From Embiotoca jacksoni (taxonomy: Eukaryota; Chordata; Actinopteri; Embiotocidae), in NCBI GenBank assembly GCA_022577435.1, contig JAKOON010000033.1, forward strand, positions 3,903,257 through 3,967,256: a stretch of 64,000 nucleotides of DNA. Reading direction: 5' to 3'. Both the position numbers and the translations under genes were made by a program. Positions within the stretch are counted from its first letter, which is position 1. Each line of letters starts with the position of its first letter. Positions 39,430 to 52,579 of this stretch are shown one piece after another. The notes under the pieces are model-generated. The model was not told the DNA's origin. It saw nothing but the letters and a program-made list of their open reading frames with translations, and did not search any database.

Positions 39430-39990
39430 TAAGCTACTAACTGGGGAAATAAAAGTAGAGCTAACTGATGTCTGCAAAATAGGAGACGGCTATAAAAGGA
39501 AATCGGAGCACCTCCAGCTTGCAATTTCCACTGTCTGAAAGGTCATTAAGAAATGGATGTTAAGGGAAACTGTGGATGTCAAGTTAAGATCTGAAAGACA
39601 GAGACAACTTTCTCCTTTGTTGTTGATTTCACAAACACAGTCTACATGTAAGAGTCAGGAAAGCTCATCAGAGAAGTCAATGTCCGAAGTATGCAAAGCA
39701 ACACCCGGATAAACCAGAAACATTTTTGAAGTGCTGGACAGATGAAGTTAAAATTGAGGTCTTTGTCCGCAACCACCAAAGGCTTGTTTGGAACGGAAAA
39801 GGAGTTGCATTTGATCAAAAGAACGCAAAACCTTTTGCACACACAAAAAGTAAAAACAAAACCAGCAGTGCATTAACATTTGAGGAAAAGGCTCTTTTAT
39901 TGTCTGTTTGCTGCAGGGATTGTATTTACTTTAACTTCATAAATCAACAAAATATGGAATTGGCCTTAAAGTGTCCACAACTGTAAATCA
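39430..39990 (+). mobile_element. second Tc1-like transposase relic
   Basis: On the + strand a region at 39489-39536 reads GYKRKSEHLQLAISTV, like the helix-turn-helix part of Tc1 transposases. A frame from 39726 reads CWTDEVKIEVFVRNHQRLVW, then GKGVAF, containing the WTDE catalytic Asp (codon 39741-39743). The central part is missing or scrambled and there are stops and deletions. Its orientation is opposite to the relic near 28 kb, and its wording suggests a different Tc1 subfamily. Confidence 0.82.
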
Positions 39991-41485
39991 CATGCCAACA
40001 GTTTGTCCATTTTTCTTCTTATTTTTTTAATGAATTTTTCACCAAAAAGCTTTTTTTTTTTTTCCTGTATAGGGTTGGTATTTATTCCATGATCTTGGTA
40101 TACTCAGTATTTCCCATACCCTAAAAACAATCAAATAAGGTGCTCTGATTTTTGGACACACACTTGTGGGGACTCGTAGAGACTTCTCTGTGTGCTTTAA
40201 CTGATAGCCTGTATGTGAGGCATTTAGGAAACATCTGTAAATTGTAATTTCAGAAAAATAAACCTGGGTTACACTCTCCCCCTCGAAATTGCATGAGCCT
40301 CTGCATGCATATCGGTCAAGTGCGACGCCACCACTCGTAAATTCTCGTCCTCTGGGACACATTACGTGTTTTATGTAAAACGATGCATTCACTGAAGATT
40401 AGAAGTCCATGTGGACCAGTGAATGCACTATTAAATGACAGCCACATTCTAACCAACATCTTTCAATCACAATCGCATTAGCCCGGCTCATTAGCTGATG
40501 TTGATGATGCGGCTCACTGATAATCCTGATCGCATTCTGCTGACTTGTGCTCCTTTTTAATAGTTCAGTGTTAGAGGAGTATAATTTATTCTGTATTTTT
40601 ATCTTTCAAACCAAACCTAAATCAAACTGTATCAACAAATATTTTGTAGCAGTTGTATAACATGGACATTTTCTGCATCAAGACATAAGATTACTCCGCA
40701 GTCCTGCAAAAAAAAAAAATCAGAAAATATGCATTAGCTTTCAAACATTTTAAGCTCTTTTGCCCTGGAAAAATACCAACAATCTACAAAGTTTTGTTGT
40801 TAAGATATTCTCTTAAATCCGGATTACATTACAATGAGTGCCTACATTTGGGCATGTGTATTCTTTGCTCCCAACCCTGACGCTAGATACAGGTCACTGC
40901 CACACCTTGCAATAAATAAGATCATTGAGGAGTCGATATAGCTGTCATGACTGTAGCACATATCCAACACGTATATGTAACATAAGATGATGCACAATCC
41001 CTTCCCGTCCGTGTTCCATCTGTCTTCTTAATACGAGGCCATTAGGCTCCATAGTAATGTAAGGAAAGTGGATGAGGAGCCTGCAGGAGGCGGGGCAAGA
41101 ATGGGCCCTGGCTCTGAGCTCACCTCTTGGGAGGCCGGACTGATTGTGTTAGCTTGTCATTAGCCAGCGCTAACACCAGGATCATTGTCTCCCTCAGAAA
41201 TGCCGGAAACTGATTAGCTCAGCCCGCGGGGGGTTTAGGGCTAGACCCGTGGAAGCCGGAGCTGAGACTTCCCAAATCACATTAAAGAAAAAAGAAAAAG
41301 AAGATACACTGGGATAACATTAGTGCAAAATGACAGTGCTAACTGCAAGCAAACGTCGGGCTAATGTGCGGGTAGTCATGTGAACACGGGCCTTTGTACG
41401 GAAAGCCGCGATTGGTGGATTTGATTATAGGAGGTGCATTAGCAGGGCTGTGACTGGATTACAAAAGCGGAAAGACAAAAGAGGA

Positions 41486-41520
41486 GTGTGTGTGTGTGTG
41501 TGTGTGTGTCTGTGTGTGTG
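41486..41520 (+). repeat. (GT)n microsatellite
   Basis: GT tract with one C interruption at 41510. Confidence 0.95.
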
Positions 41521-42816
41521 CGCTAATGAAATGGCGGGAAGGTCTGGTGTTACAAGACAAGAGCAGGGATGCACTGAGGGGATCAGAGCAGAGGGTTAAT
41601 TGAATTTAACAGGGAGTGTTTGGCCCATCCTCGTTTATGTGTGCAAGTTCATGCATGATGTTTGTATGCCCTTCTATGATGAGCGGCTTTTGTGAGCGCA
41701 ATGTGTGTGTCTTCCCTCATAGCTGTGTCTCTTATGACAGAGACCCGACAGAGATAAGATACTATCTGTGCCCTCTGTTCAGTAATAAGAGGAAATATTT
41801 TTTTTTTTGTCTCGCAAAGGCTTTTGATTTCCTCAGAGCTGGAAATGTCCCCTTGAGATAAAAAAAAAAAAAAAGAAGAAAAAAAGAGCCGGCGCCTTAT
41901 CCATACTAGATAGAATTAACATTTGATACGTTAATGTGAGAATGTTATAAAGTGTGGGAGATGACATCTCTCTTAGATTGTCTTCATTTCTCCACTTTAG
42001 CTCATGTCAGTGGTGCTGTAAAGACAGCGCGAGGGCTGATATTAGGCTACAGTTTATTATAATAGAGGAGATGTGGGACCAGATGTCTGTCAAGGGTTGA
42101 AACATCTCACTGTATGACTTTGGAGGATTTAATTAGGACTTGTGGTCGGGTTGAGTTTACTGACATTGGGATCGGGAGAAGATGGTTTAATCAGGTTGCA
42201 ACAGCGGATTTGGGAGGAGCGCCCGTGCCACGGATATGTGTAGCACTTGCTCTTATGTAGGTTCTTTTGGTCGATGCTCTGTAATAAGTCAGCAAGGGAA
42301 ATAATTACTTTGGTTTGACACAGGATTGGGAATACAAGTGATTGGTTCATGACCCAGTATTCTTAGCAGCAAAAAAAACAACAACCTTGAGATGAAAATC
42401 GTACTCCCGTGTCTCTGTTTTGAAGGCGTTTCTGTACCGACAGTAATAGCCTTTGCCGTTCTTGTTAGGGAATTTCATAGTGGATTGCGATGCACGGGCG
42501 TTAACCATGTAATTTACAAATAGGTGGTACAAACAGGCTTCAGCAGGTAACTGGAGTACATATGTTCCATTCATTGCAGTGGTACACTGTGGTCATTTTC
42601 CTCGGCGATGTTGAAAGAAATAAATGAAAGTGTGAGAGGTAGGCACTCAGGGGAGGGAGGGGTGTGTGCAGTGTGAGCTTGTGTATATGAGCAGTTGTTT
42701 GTGCACCGTACAGCTGTTCCCTGCCGTCCTCCTGCGGTATTCCCGCCAGACTTTTCGGAGAATGATGGAGCTCTCCCAACCGGAACGCCACTGCATCACT
42801 GTGACCTCATTACATC

Positions 42817-42843
<27 letters not shown>
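42817..42843 (+). repeat. (CA)n microsatellite
   Basis: A 27-bp CA tract. Confidence 0.95.
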
Positions 42844-42848
<5 letters not shown>

Positions 42849-43367
42849 GAAAATGCACACACACATCTTTATATGGAACGATACGTACATATCTGCATTC
42901 TCTCCGACTTTCTCACAGTTATAATTTTGGACATGAAGGCGGAGTAATATAATTGCTGCATCACTCCACATGAACAATATTGTCTGAAGTAGAAACAAAT
43001 ACTGCAGGATAGGCCGCTCATCTGTGTGACATCATATATATATCATAAACAACATCCTCTCAAAGACCTAGACAAAAGATATTTGGTGTACATTTATCCT
43101 ACATACGTACACAACACGTACCAGATAATGTAATCACGCCGTATAAGACACACACTCACGTACACGGAGGATCAGAGCTTTTATTCACGTTCCCTCATGA
43201 CACGGACTGTAGAGCGCCCAGTTGGCTGCAGAAAGGAGACTATCTCTCTGCTTCTGATTTATATGCCGCCACGTTCACCACTAGTTGTTTATCCAAGTCT
43301 GATGCATTGTCACACTGTCTGGCTGTGAATGCGTGACCTTTACTGTGCCACATGTATGTAAGAGGGC

Positions 43368-43393
43368 GTGTGTGTGTGTGTGTGTGTGTGTGT
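43368..43393 (+). repeat. (GT)n microsatellite
   Basis: A 26-bp GT tract, 525 bp from and complementary in sense to the CA tract at 42817. Confidence 0.95.
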
Positions 43394-44090
43394 CCGCTCA
43401 CATACTCACATGTGCATGTGTATGATGTCTGTGTTGTGGTGTGTGAGTGTGTGCGCACTGGCTGCAGTGACCCAATGGGGCTTCAGTTTGAAATGTAAGA
43501 TGACAGTCGTGGAGGAAAGTGATCGATGTGTGATTATGCGAAAAAAGATGGAATGAAAGAACGGTGTCGTGGTCTTAAGCCTCCTGTCAGCGCTAACCTT
43601 TGGCGGGGCTTTGAACTTCTTTGTTGGAGCTGGTCACTCCTGTGTTTGCCCAGGGAATTAAGATGGGCCGTCACATATCGGTGAAAAGGTGGGTCTGACA
43701 AGGCTGTGCAATACGAAAGAATTGAAACTATCATTTTTAATCTGTGAAGCCTCTAAAACTTGGACTTGTCTAAGTTTTCTGTCTTCACGGTGACATTAGT
43801 CAAAGATCAGAAAAGGCTACGTATTTACACGCTGTGGTGTTCATGACTAAGTGTGCAGGTATGTGTCTCAGCCAAGCAGTTTTTCTCCCATACAGTCTGC
43901 CAGAGAATAAAATCTCATTTTATTCTGTCACTTCACTGTCACTCTTTTCCTCCCTGAGGCTACACACTCACTCCCTTTGTCTGTTGTTTATTTTTTTTTT
44001 ATTTATTTTTTTTTAGCTCTTTTGAATAAATCTTTTTTTAATTTAATCTAGTTGACAATAACAGCAGCTGCAGTCCTCGCTTTGTCTTTC

Positions 44091-44114
44091 CACACACACA
44101 CACACACACACACA
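44091..44114 (+). repeat. (CA)12 microsatellite
   Basis: A 24-bp CA tract. Confidence 0.95.
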
Positions 44115-44599
44115 AACACAAACACGCAAAGGTGGAGTGAGGAGGAGTGGAGCAAAACTTGTTGAATGTAAATGGCTTGTTGTTTTTCCTCTAAACCGTG
44201 CTGCCTCGGTCAAGAGAGCACACCTGACAGTCTGTCTTCTTCATCCTGTTATGTGGGAGAAATCGGAGCCCACTCACTCTCACCCCTCCTTTTAACCATA
44301 AGCATTCAGCAGTAAACAGCCATCATTTTGACTTATATTTACTTAAATTCATAAATTGCTGCATATCACCAGCAAAGTATTTAGTTACTGCATCTAAAAA
44401 AGTTTCTTGCCACATTTTTATACACATCAGTCAAATTAATTGTGATATTTTAAAGTTGATGGGGAGGTTTTTGCCTTCAGTCAAACTCGCATTTGACAAA
44501 CCCTTTCCTTAGTTTTGCCCAAACTGTTTCTTCTTGTCACACAGGTTGTGGTCACAAAATTGTGAAATTCTGTGCAACCTAATGCAATGCAATCCAAGC

Positions 44600-44634
44600 C
44601 AATAGTCCTGCAACAAAGCATTGCAGGACTATTG
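44600..44634. repeat. perfect 14-bp stem hairpin
   Basis: The left arm caatagtcctgcaa (44600-44613) and right arm ttgcaggactattg (44621-44634) are exact reverse complements with the 7-nt loop caaagca. Confidence 0.9.
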
Positions 44635-46229
44635 CATTGTGCCTTTGGTTTATCTCACTTACGAGGATATATACGCTGGAGAAAATCCAGCAGGTTTCCT
44701 GCAAAATCCACCCTGTTTCTTCCAAATGTGAATAAGCTGCTGAGGCAGGTAGAGCCTCTTCATTTTCTTGGCAGTGCTCCTGTTTGTTTAAGAGAATAAT
44801 ACGGATGTCCCAAAATTAATGAAGTAATGATTTATTGATTTTTAATTGCGCCGAGCAGCAGATTTTAATCACTAAAAATGACAGGAAGTAATTTAGCTGA
44901 CAGATAATTGCCATGCGCTTCACTTGTAGTCGTTAGAGATGTTTTTTTTTCTGTGAACTAGTCGGCGAGGTGGGACACACTTAGGCAGCATTTTGACCCC
45001 TTCTGTCAGGTGAGGGTGAACCACCGTTCCGTAGCTATAGCAACTCTGGCGCAGAGACAGGATGGTGGTCAGCCGAGGAGACAGAAGTCAATAACTGCTT
45101 TAAAAGCTCTTCTTTTTGGTCTTAAGAGATTTTCTGTGCCGGCTGTAAAAAAGCACATGAAATTTAAGAGACCAGTGTGGGCGCGGACACACAACGCACA
45201 TACACACATGTCTCTGACAAATATGGACGTCCTTTTCATTATATGTGTTTGTAAAATGTCCGGCATTTCTTCTGCTTGAGGCCAGAAACCAGTGTCCTTG
45301 TGAGAGTGTGTAAAGAAGGTCAGAGAGGACACACACTCCCTCCTTTTCCCTCTTTGTTTTCCTCAGTGCTTACTTAATGTAGAAACAGCGTTTTCTGCCA
45401 TCATTTAAATCTCTTTCACTCACTCCCTCTTCGTTATTGTCTGCTTCTGCCTCCCTTTTGCTCTCCAATATTTGCCAATCTTTTATCCCTGTTGCTCTTC
45501 TTGAATCTGTCTCTATCTTGTGTCCTTTCCTCTGTCTCTTTTTTTTTTTTTTTCCCCCTCTCATTCAGTCTCTCATCCATGCTGATGGATTTCACTGCAG
45601 GAGGTCACTCAGGTCTGCTTTTAAAAAGCAGCGTGAGCGAAATGTGTGTCATTTTTCTCCTTAACTGGATCATTTGTATTTATTTACTCGCTTTATTACT
45701 GACGCCTGCCTTAACTAGAGAGAACATGAGGGCTTTTTAAGGGGGAACCGGCTCCCACCCTTTAACCCTATTAACCCCTGAGTGGATCCAAATCATGATA
45801 AATAGACAATGTGGTGATTGGAAACTCAATCTGGAGGCAGGCGAGATTGATCCATACTGTCGATGGAGCTGCAGCATGTGTTGCTTGTGTTTTGTGTCTG
45901 TGGTATTTGGACAAAAGAAATCATTTCTGCCAACATGTAGAACCTGACTTCATCAGGTTCGTCTTGTTTTTGGTCAAGTGCTTTTTAAAGATAACAAAAT
46001 TGTAACATTATTAGTCGTCATGTTAAACTAGAACAAGTGTGGGAGTTGTTTTTATATACAGAAAAGTCCTGTGAAATGGTAAAGCAGCAACTACCCAGAA
46101 TCAACTGCTACATCTTAGTTGTATTCTTTTGTTTTCAGAAGTCCAAGCTGAATGCATTCTGCCATGATGTCTTAAGTAGTGTATAGTACAGAAGCTTCAG
46201 AACCATAATCTTTTCTCTTTTTTTTTTTT

Positions 46230-46330
46230 AAATTTAGCATGTTTTGCCTTTATTAGATAACAGCAGTAAGAAGGTGACAGGAAATGAAAGAGAGACAGCG
46301 ATTAAAGGTTCCTGCGACACTTGAACTGAG
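46230..46330 (+). repeat. degenerate fish interspersed repeat
   Basis: The words tttgcctttattagataac, aaggtgacaggaaatgaaag, agagacag and 'cacttgaactgaggc' follow a common fish repeat whose consensus ends in a tRNA-like 'gaactc' box. The copy is short and diverged. Confidence 0.45.
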
Positions 46331-46349
46331 GCTTTTTTTGGTTCATGGT

Positions 46350-46600
46350 TGGGATCTTATAAGGCTGCAACGAGCCGACCTTTTCAGTCACAATACTGAT
46401 ACCTGGGCTTAGTGCAGAGTACTGATCCGATACAAGTGTTCAATTAAATAGCTGTAAACCTCCCTGTGTGGGAGAGACTTTTTATTTGATGTCTGAGGCC
46501 ACATCTGGCTTAACTTAGATGTTTCTTTGTAAAACAAAATGTAAATGCAGCAACAAATTGGTCAGGAATTAAAATTCCAGTAAAAGAACTGCAAACAATG
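46350..46600 (+). repeat. degenerate fish interspersed repeat (satellite/DNA-element-like)
   Basis: The words ctgatacctgggcttagtgc, gtactgatccgataca, then gtttctttgtaaaacaaaat and caacaaattggtcagg recall a widespread fish DNA element with 'gatccgatacc' words. No intact inverted ends were seen. Confidence 0.45.
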
Positions 46601-47795
46601 AGAGAAAAATGTTAACATTAAATCATAATTAAGTCACAAACTAGTGCAAGCCAACTTGAAAAATTAAATCACTATTCATACAAATTGTATAAACAATTAA
46701 CTTTGTAAAAGCAAAACATTGATTATAAACAGGAATCAAAATTCTTTGTAAACATGTATTGCTCTCGAAACAGCTTGACAGCTTCTTCCTTCGTCTGGGT
46801 CTATCAGTACACTGCTGATGCATGATGTATTACACCCACGTAGATGTAAACATAGAGTTGAATTGAATAGATTGGCTTGATGCCTTTTAGCGGAGGACAG
46901 TTTAATACTCTCCACTGCTATAGTGGACTTTGTATTTTTCTGTATCCCTGCCAGTTCCCCTGTGCTTTTTCCTTGTCTTTGTTCAGAGCTGTAATGTATG
47001 TGAAATTATGACAGATGAACGTACCTGTTTGCACACGTGTTCGGCTATTGAAGCGCGCTGTATCAGTAACAGAGATCTATGGATGTCATTTTAGTGCGCA
47101 GCTCTGTGATTTTGCAGCCGATGGTAATCGTGGTCATTATATGTTTGTTTGAAAAATGGACTGATACCTTTCCTAGTGGCCTAACACACGTTTATTGTAT
47201 GAAAATCCAAAACATCGATCTCCATAACTCCTCCGGCTCGCAGTCGATGTGTTCTTTTAAAGAATGCAGCTTAAGCCGTAAGCCCCGTAGGAATATGTCC
47301 CCTCGATGGAAATGTGCTGACGTGTGCAGCGGGAGGCTTGAAAGAAGGGATTGTGTTAAATGATATAGGGACAGCCTGACAGAGAGGGTGCGAGAGCAGG
47401 TGATGTGTTCTGCTTTATTACATGTTAAGTGGAACACGTTCACTTTCTCATATCATTCCTGCCCCTCACCATCTTTTTTTGTAAGTAAGTACGTAGTAAG
47501 TAAAACTTCACAAAGGACCAAAAAAAACTAAAAGCTTCAGGTGTTTCCTCTGCCTCTCCTACTTACTCTCTCCTCTTCATAGACGCCCCGTTTTGTCTTC
47601 GACACTGTCCATCTCTGTCTCAGTTTCTTAAATAAAGCATCTCTTCTCAGTGGATTGTCCTCACTGTCTGCTGTCGCCCTCCCAGTTTCTCTTCTCTTTG
47701 TGATTTATGACACACTGAGAGACTGTAATGTAGATATCTAAACCAACCTCGCTTTCATTCTCGCCTCTATCAGTGAATCAAGGCTTTAGAGACTT

Positions 47796-47796
<1 letters not shown>

Positions 47797-47841
<45 letters not shown>

Positions 47842-47882
47842 CGTGCGTGCGCGTGTGTGTGCGTGCGTGTGTGTGTGTGTGT
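47797..47882 (+). repeat. (GT)n with GC steps, 86 bp
   Basis: Alternating GT/GC tract, uninterrupted in purine-pyrimidine alternation; it faces a CA tract 120 nt downstream. Confidence 0.96.
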
Positions 47883-48001
47883 TTATGTTGGGGGTTGGGT
47901 TGGACAAGGAGTCTTTATAGAGACCTTTACAGCTACTGATGGCACGAGTCGAGACCTCTATATGACTTTTTAGATTTACTGTCTCTGAGGTACAGGGGCG
48001 C

Positions 48002-48002
<1 letters not shown>

Positions 48003-48075
<73 letters not shown>
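48003..48075 (+). repeat. (CA)n microsatellite, 73 bp
   Basis: A pure CA tract, inverted relative to the GT tract at 47797. Confidence 0.97.
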
Positions 48076-48077
<2 letters not shown>

Positions 48078-49510
48078 GCAAATAATAACCAACTGTATCT
48101 GGTTGGATGTGTTTGTTTCTGTGTCTCCTACCACATGGAGTTTTATTAAATATCCAATGAAGCTCTGGGGATTGAGGGAGGGAATAAAGGAGGGTGAAAT
48201 ATGGAGTAGATGGTGAAGAAGGGGAGAATGAGAATCAAAGCGGGAAGATGTGGGACATTTATTGGCAATGACTGGTTCTATAACCTGTAGAATAATCTTT
48301 TGATTTGTGCGCTTAGACATTTATGCCAAAGCTTTACAAGTTCTGTGGGAGCCTGAGTGTGGATAGTATGCATGATTAACTGACAAGCGAGTGTGTGTTT
48401 ATCTATGTTGAGTGATGTTGGTGTGATGGCTTTTAGGGGGGAAAAGCAGACGGAAAGAGTAATCTTATGGGCTGTGGAGATGGAGTGGAAAAAAATTAAA
48501 CATTCAGCCACTAAAAATGATGTTTTTTCGACTTTTCTGTAATTGCTGCTTTTTTCTGTGAAATTTTGAAGAGCTTTTTCGATCCTCAAACCTCAGATTT
48601 TATTTAAATTAAACGGTCTGAGAAGGGAAAATCCTTCTGAATTTGCATGGCTTATTCATCTTGGACATGCACCCTGAGATGACAGGTCATAAGTAGACAT
48701 CGCTTCATTAAAAAGTGGAAGATCTTGGGACCTATCTGTAATACAACGAGGACTACGTCCTCTTAACTGACCCGGATACAATACAGCCTGTTAACCAAAA
48801 CTAAAAGTATACAACACATAAATAAAACAAGGTTTTTCTTTGGGAATCTGATATAGTGCTCCTGTTTATGATTGCCTTGCTACTCAGGTTACATGGGAAC
48901 TGAATGCCTCACAGTTTGATTGACTATATTTGATGATACCCTACAAATCTCTGTGGAGAATGTGGTAAAATCCACTATGTCCACTTTGCAACATTTTTAA
49001 CTCCTTCAAACTCTCCCGCTATGAATTTTAACATGAAGAACCCATTTCTCACATTTTGTGCAGTATTTGATGTTGTCGTGTAGCGAGCCATTGTTGGTGC
49101 CAATTGTAATTAAATGCGAGCAGCGGCATCCCCCCCCTAGTTGCTCACAACTATGTACAATAATTTAAGTGTATTTCCAAAATAAGGCTGCGATTACCTT
49201 AGGCCAGTAACTGACTTGAAAACAAAAATATGTTTTTAAATGGCTTTTTAATGGGTAATGTTTCTATGTAAAAGGTGAAAAAGAGGTATGGTTGTTGGCA
49301 TTTTCATCATATGACAGGTCTATTGTTTTTTTTCATCCGCTCACCCTGATGCATAACACTGTAGCAGTCATACTAAAGTAAATGACATGAGGGCTTTTAA
49401 TGTAACACTGAGGAGGTTGTAGTCTTTCCTTACCGTCTGTGTGTGGCTAGCAGCAGCAACTTAATGTTAATCTTAATGATAGATGATCGAGGACGCAGCC
49501 TGCCGCCACA

Positions 49511-49512
<2 letters not shown>

Positions 49513-49591
<79 letters not shown>
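49513..49591 (+). repeat. (GT)n microsatellite, 79 bp
   Basis: A pure GT tract 3 kb upstream of the CHCH exon. Confidence 0.97.
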
Positions 49592-49592
<1 letters not shown>

Positions 49593-50309
49593 CACCGTTA
49601 TTGTCTCTATGATTAACTCGACCACTGTTTCAGCCCCTTCCCCTCAGACAGAACTACAGAGCATGCGAAAAATGGAAGTAGCACTGTTTAGTTCCTCATC
49701 AAGAAATCCTCTTCATTTCGAACCACCCTCATTTCCTCTGTCTTCCTTTCTGTCTCTCTGAGGCCATTACTGGTGATAAACACCACGGTTTGTATCAGCA
49801 GGATGCACCTGGCATTAAAGCGAACGCTTAAGAAAGTAATTAGTTGGTGTATGTGGCTCCTCTCGTCCCTGTAGATGCCCATAGGCGGTGTAATAAATGA
49901 GCGCCAGGATCCATAGGAATAGGGTGGCAGCGATTTCTGCTAGCACTGCTGTCATCGTTCAATACCCTGACTCAGAGCAATGGCCTTGACATGCCTCCCA
50001 GCACATGACTGAATTTCTCCCTGATGGATCCACAAATGCAGAACCTTCTCCACACCCGACAGCATAATGTTCCAGTCGGCACTGAAAGTGGTAAATATCT
50101 GGTATTATTCAGGTAGGGACCTACCCTGGAATCAACCACAATCTAAAGAAATTGGCCCGTTCTCATCCCCGGTGCGTCAAATCATGCTGTTCCGTAAAAG
50201 CCGCTGGCGTCAGAGCGAGACACACAAGTTTCCCTATGGCGTCTAAAACAAATGCACAAGGTAGCGTGTGTGTTTGTGTACGATGCGAGTCGAAGAAGCT
50301 CATGTAAGA

Positions 50310-50480
50310 AAGTTCAAAGACAGGTAAAGTCAGTGTAGAGAGGAGGATTGAATAAAGCCAGGACTTTGACCTGGGAAACAGGTCTTTGAATCCATGACGT
50401 AATGTACATCAAGTATTTGAACCCAAACCGTCAGCTCACCCCAACCACATGGTTTTTGGTGCCTAAACCGAAGGCACTCT
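50310..50480 (-). repeat. fish interspersed repeat, 'ggtttaggcaccaaaa' family, copy 2
   Basis: The reverse complement reads ggtttaggcaccaaaaacc then atgtggttgg and acggtttgggttcaaa, the same order as the copies near 33.6, 60.1 and 62.6 kb. It then continues with gattcaaagacctgtttccc toward 50310. Confidence 0.55.
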
Positions 50481-50569
50481 GCTCGTCTATATGAGAAGAG
50501 AACAGTGTTGGCAATATTTGACGCCCCGGGAATGAGAATGGGTTTGAAATAATCTCCTTTACTTTATTG

Positions 50570-50680
50570 CAGACAGTTGCGTGAGAAGATCAATGCCACT
50601 CTCATGTCCAATTGTAAATAGTACAGCCAGCAAAAGGTTGGCATAAAGACTAGAAATGGGCTGAGCCATGCCAGGAGCAG
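50570..50680 (+). repeat. fish interspersed repeat, 'tttgacNttttggga' family, internal part
   Basis: The words tgagaagatcaatgccactc, tcatgtcc, tacagccagcaaaaggttgg, cataaagactagaaatggg belong to the middle of the same fish repeat family as the copies at 35.6 and 62.5 kb. The leading core is missing. Confidence 0.55.
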
Positions 50681-52579
50681 CTGTGATCAGTCAATCCGCA
50701 CTGGCTCGCTGACTGTTTTTAAAGCTGCACCACACCGAAAAGTAAAGTAGGGAACCGCTAATGATGCGCTGCTAAGTGTGTAGTACCTTCTTTAAAAAAA
50801 ACACAAAAAAAACTTACCAGCTGAGCACAGCACTGGATAGTGCGCTAAGTGTATTGATTATTCGCATTAGTTTAAGTTGGTGATGATGTGAAGACCTCCT
50901 CTCATACCGTCAGTAATTGTCACTGACCTGCACTGACAAGGACGATAAATTTTTAGCGACGCCTCCAACAAACACGACCATGTGGTGATGCGCACATGCA
51001 CACATCGCCACCGCATCAGCTTCCTGCTGCATGGCACTCCGGGTAATGACCCATGTGACCAATCCCCTGCTTTGTATCCAACGGGGAGGGTAATTTCTCT
51101 CTCCGGGGGGCAAATCAAACATCTGATTCTAACTACAGGGGCTCGACTTCAATCCCCCCGCCCCCAATATTCCTTTGAGATCTCGAGAGTTGCTGACGGA
51201 CAAAATCTCTTTGTCTTTCACACCCATGCAAGGCGTGTTTAGTGAGGCAGATGGAGTGTCCTGAGCACTGATGTGAGCAAAACGATGACACCGCCATTAG
51301 CATAATAGCCCAAGCATGTGCATGCAGCGCCGTTATGGATTTTTATGGGGTGTGCGAAGAGACATACAAAAGCAGTTAACACCGGGCAAACTGGTGGGAC
51401 GTCCCACTGCGTAAATTGGCTAAAGGATCCGACTCCGCACAGAGCTGACTAAAAATGCCCCCATTTAAATGCACTGAAGTTTAGCGCAGCATCTTCCGTC
51501 AGAAGCACCTCTATCCGGATCACACCAGCGAAAGCAGCAGCACTAAAGCTGCGGTAGACCTCAAGGACGGACTTGCACACACTCATTAGCATTCATACAC
51601 TACAACAACAACAACCTCCTTGTGGATGCCAAAAGATGGAATTTTCACTCCAAAGCACTTCGTGATAGCTAGCCAGTTTGTAAATGGTAGATACTTTCAG
51701 TCAGCTATTCCGAGTCAATGGATGGATTCCCTAATACACAGTAGAGAGATCAATACTCTCATCTCTGAGACCCTTTTAAAGGGCTTTTTTATTGGTGAGG
51801 CACAACAAGATTGACTAATTTAGCAGGAGGGTCTACTTGGCTTGCAGGTAATTTTACCCTCATCATCATCATCATTATCATCATCGTGTTGTAACGAGGA
51901 AGGCTTGATTACAATAGATTAAAGGGACATCTTTTCTTTATATTGCTCGTCAGTACGCAGGTCTCCGTACGGTCCTATGACACTGACGGATCCCCCTTTT
52001 CAGGAGTTTTTGTTGGACTGTCAGTTTTTCAAAACCCTCTGGCCTCTCTGTTGATATGTTGCACACATTGGCATGGTCGTCACAGCGGGCTACGGAGGCT
52101 GAACTGACCTTTTGACCTTCCTCCCAGCAAATACAGTAATGCTGATTCTTGCTTCAGGTGTTCTGGACTGGAATGGCAGTAATAATAGAAAAGGCGGGGG
52201 CGGGTGAACACACACTGTAGACTCAGTACATCTCAGTGAACAACAGCAGGAGCTCTCCAGAGAGAAGAATGACCATCGATATGCTCAATTTTTCCAAACA
52301 ACAATACGTCTTTGTTCTTCTTCTCTTGTTCTCAGTTTCTGTCTCAGTCATTTTGTCATCCCTCCCGCATCACCCATCTTTATGCATTTCATTTTCCATT
52401 TTTCCGTTTCACCTCTGGCTTCCATTGTCTTCCCACTTACACACATTTTGAGTTCGACTCTTTTATCCCCGACTCTCCTCCTTCACACGTTTCTCCTCTG
52501 CCCCATCCCTCTCCTCCTGTTTAACACCATATCTTTATCCTGTGTTTTACACTATTTTGTTCCCCTTCTCGCCCCGCAG

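Larger units (their letters stand above)
39295..52579 (+). other. chchd3: chchd3 intron, 13.3 kb
   Basis: No coding exon was recognised. The intron contains a Tc1 transposase relic (about 39430-39990), CA/GT tracts at 41486, 42817, 43368 and 44091, a perfect 14-bp hairpin (44600-44634), old fish repeats (46230-46330, 46350-46600, 50310-50480, 50570-50680), convergent GT/CA tracts (47797-47882 and 48003-48075) and a (GT)n tract at 49513. A GC-rich repeat-free block at 41060-41290 is a conserved-element candidate. A long CT-rich region (52360-52575) precedes the acceptor. Confidence 0.8.
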
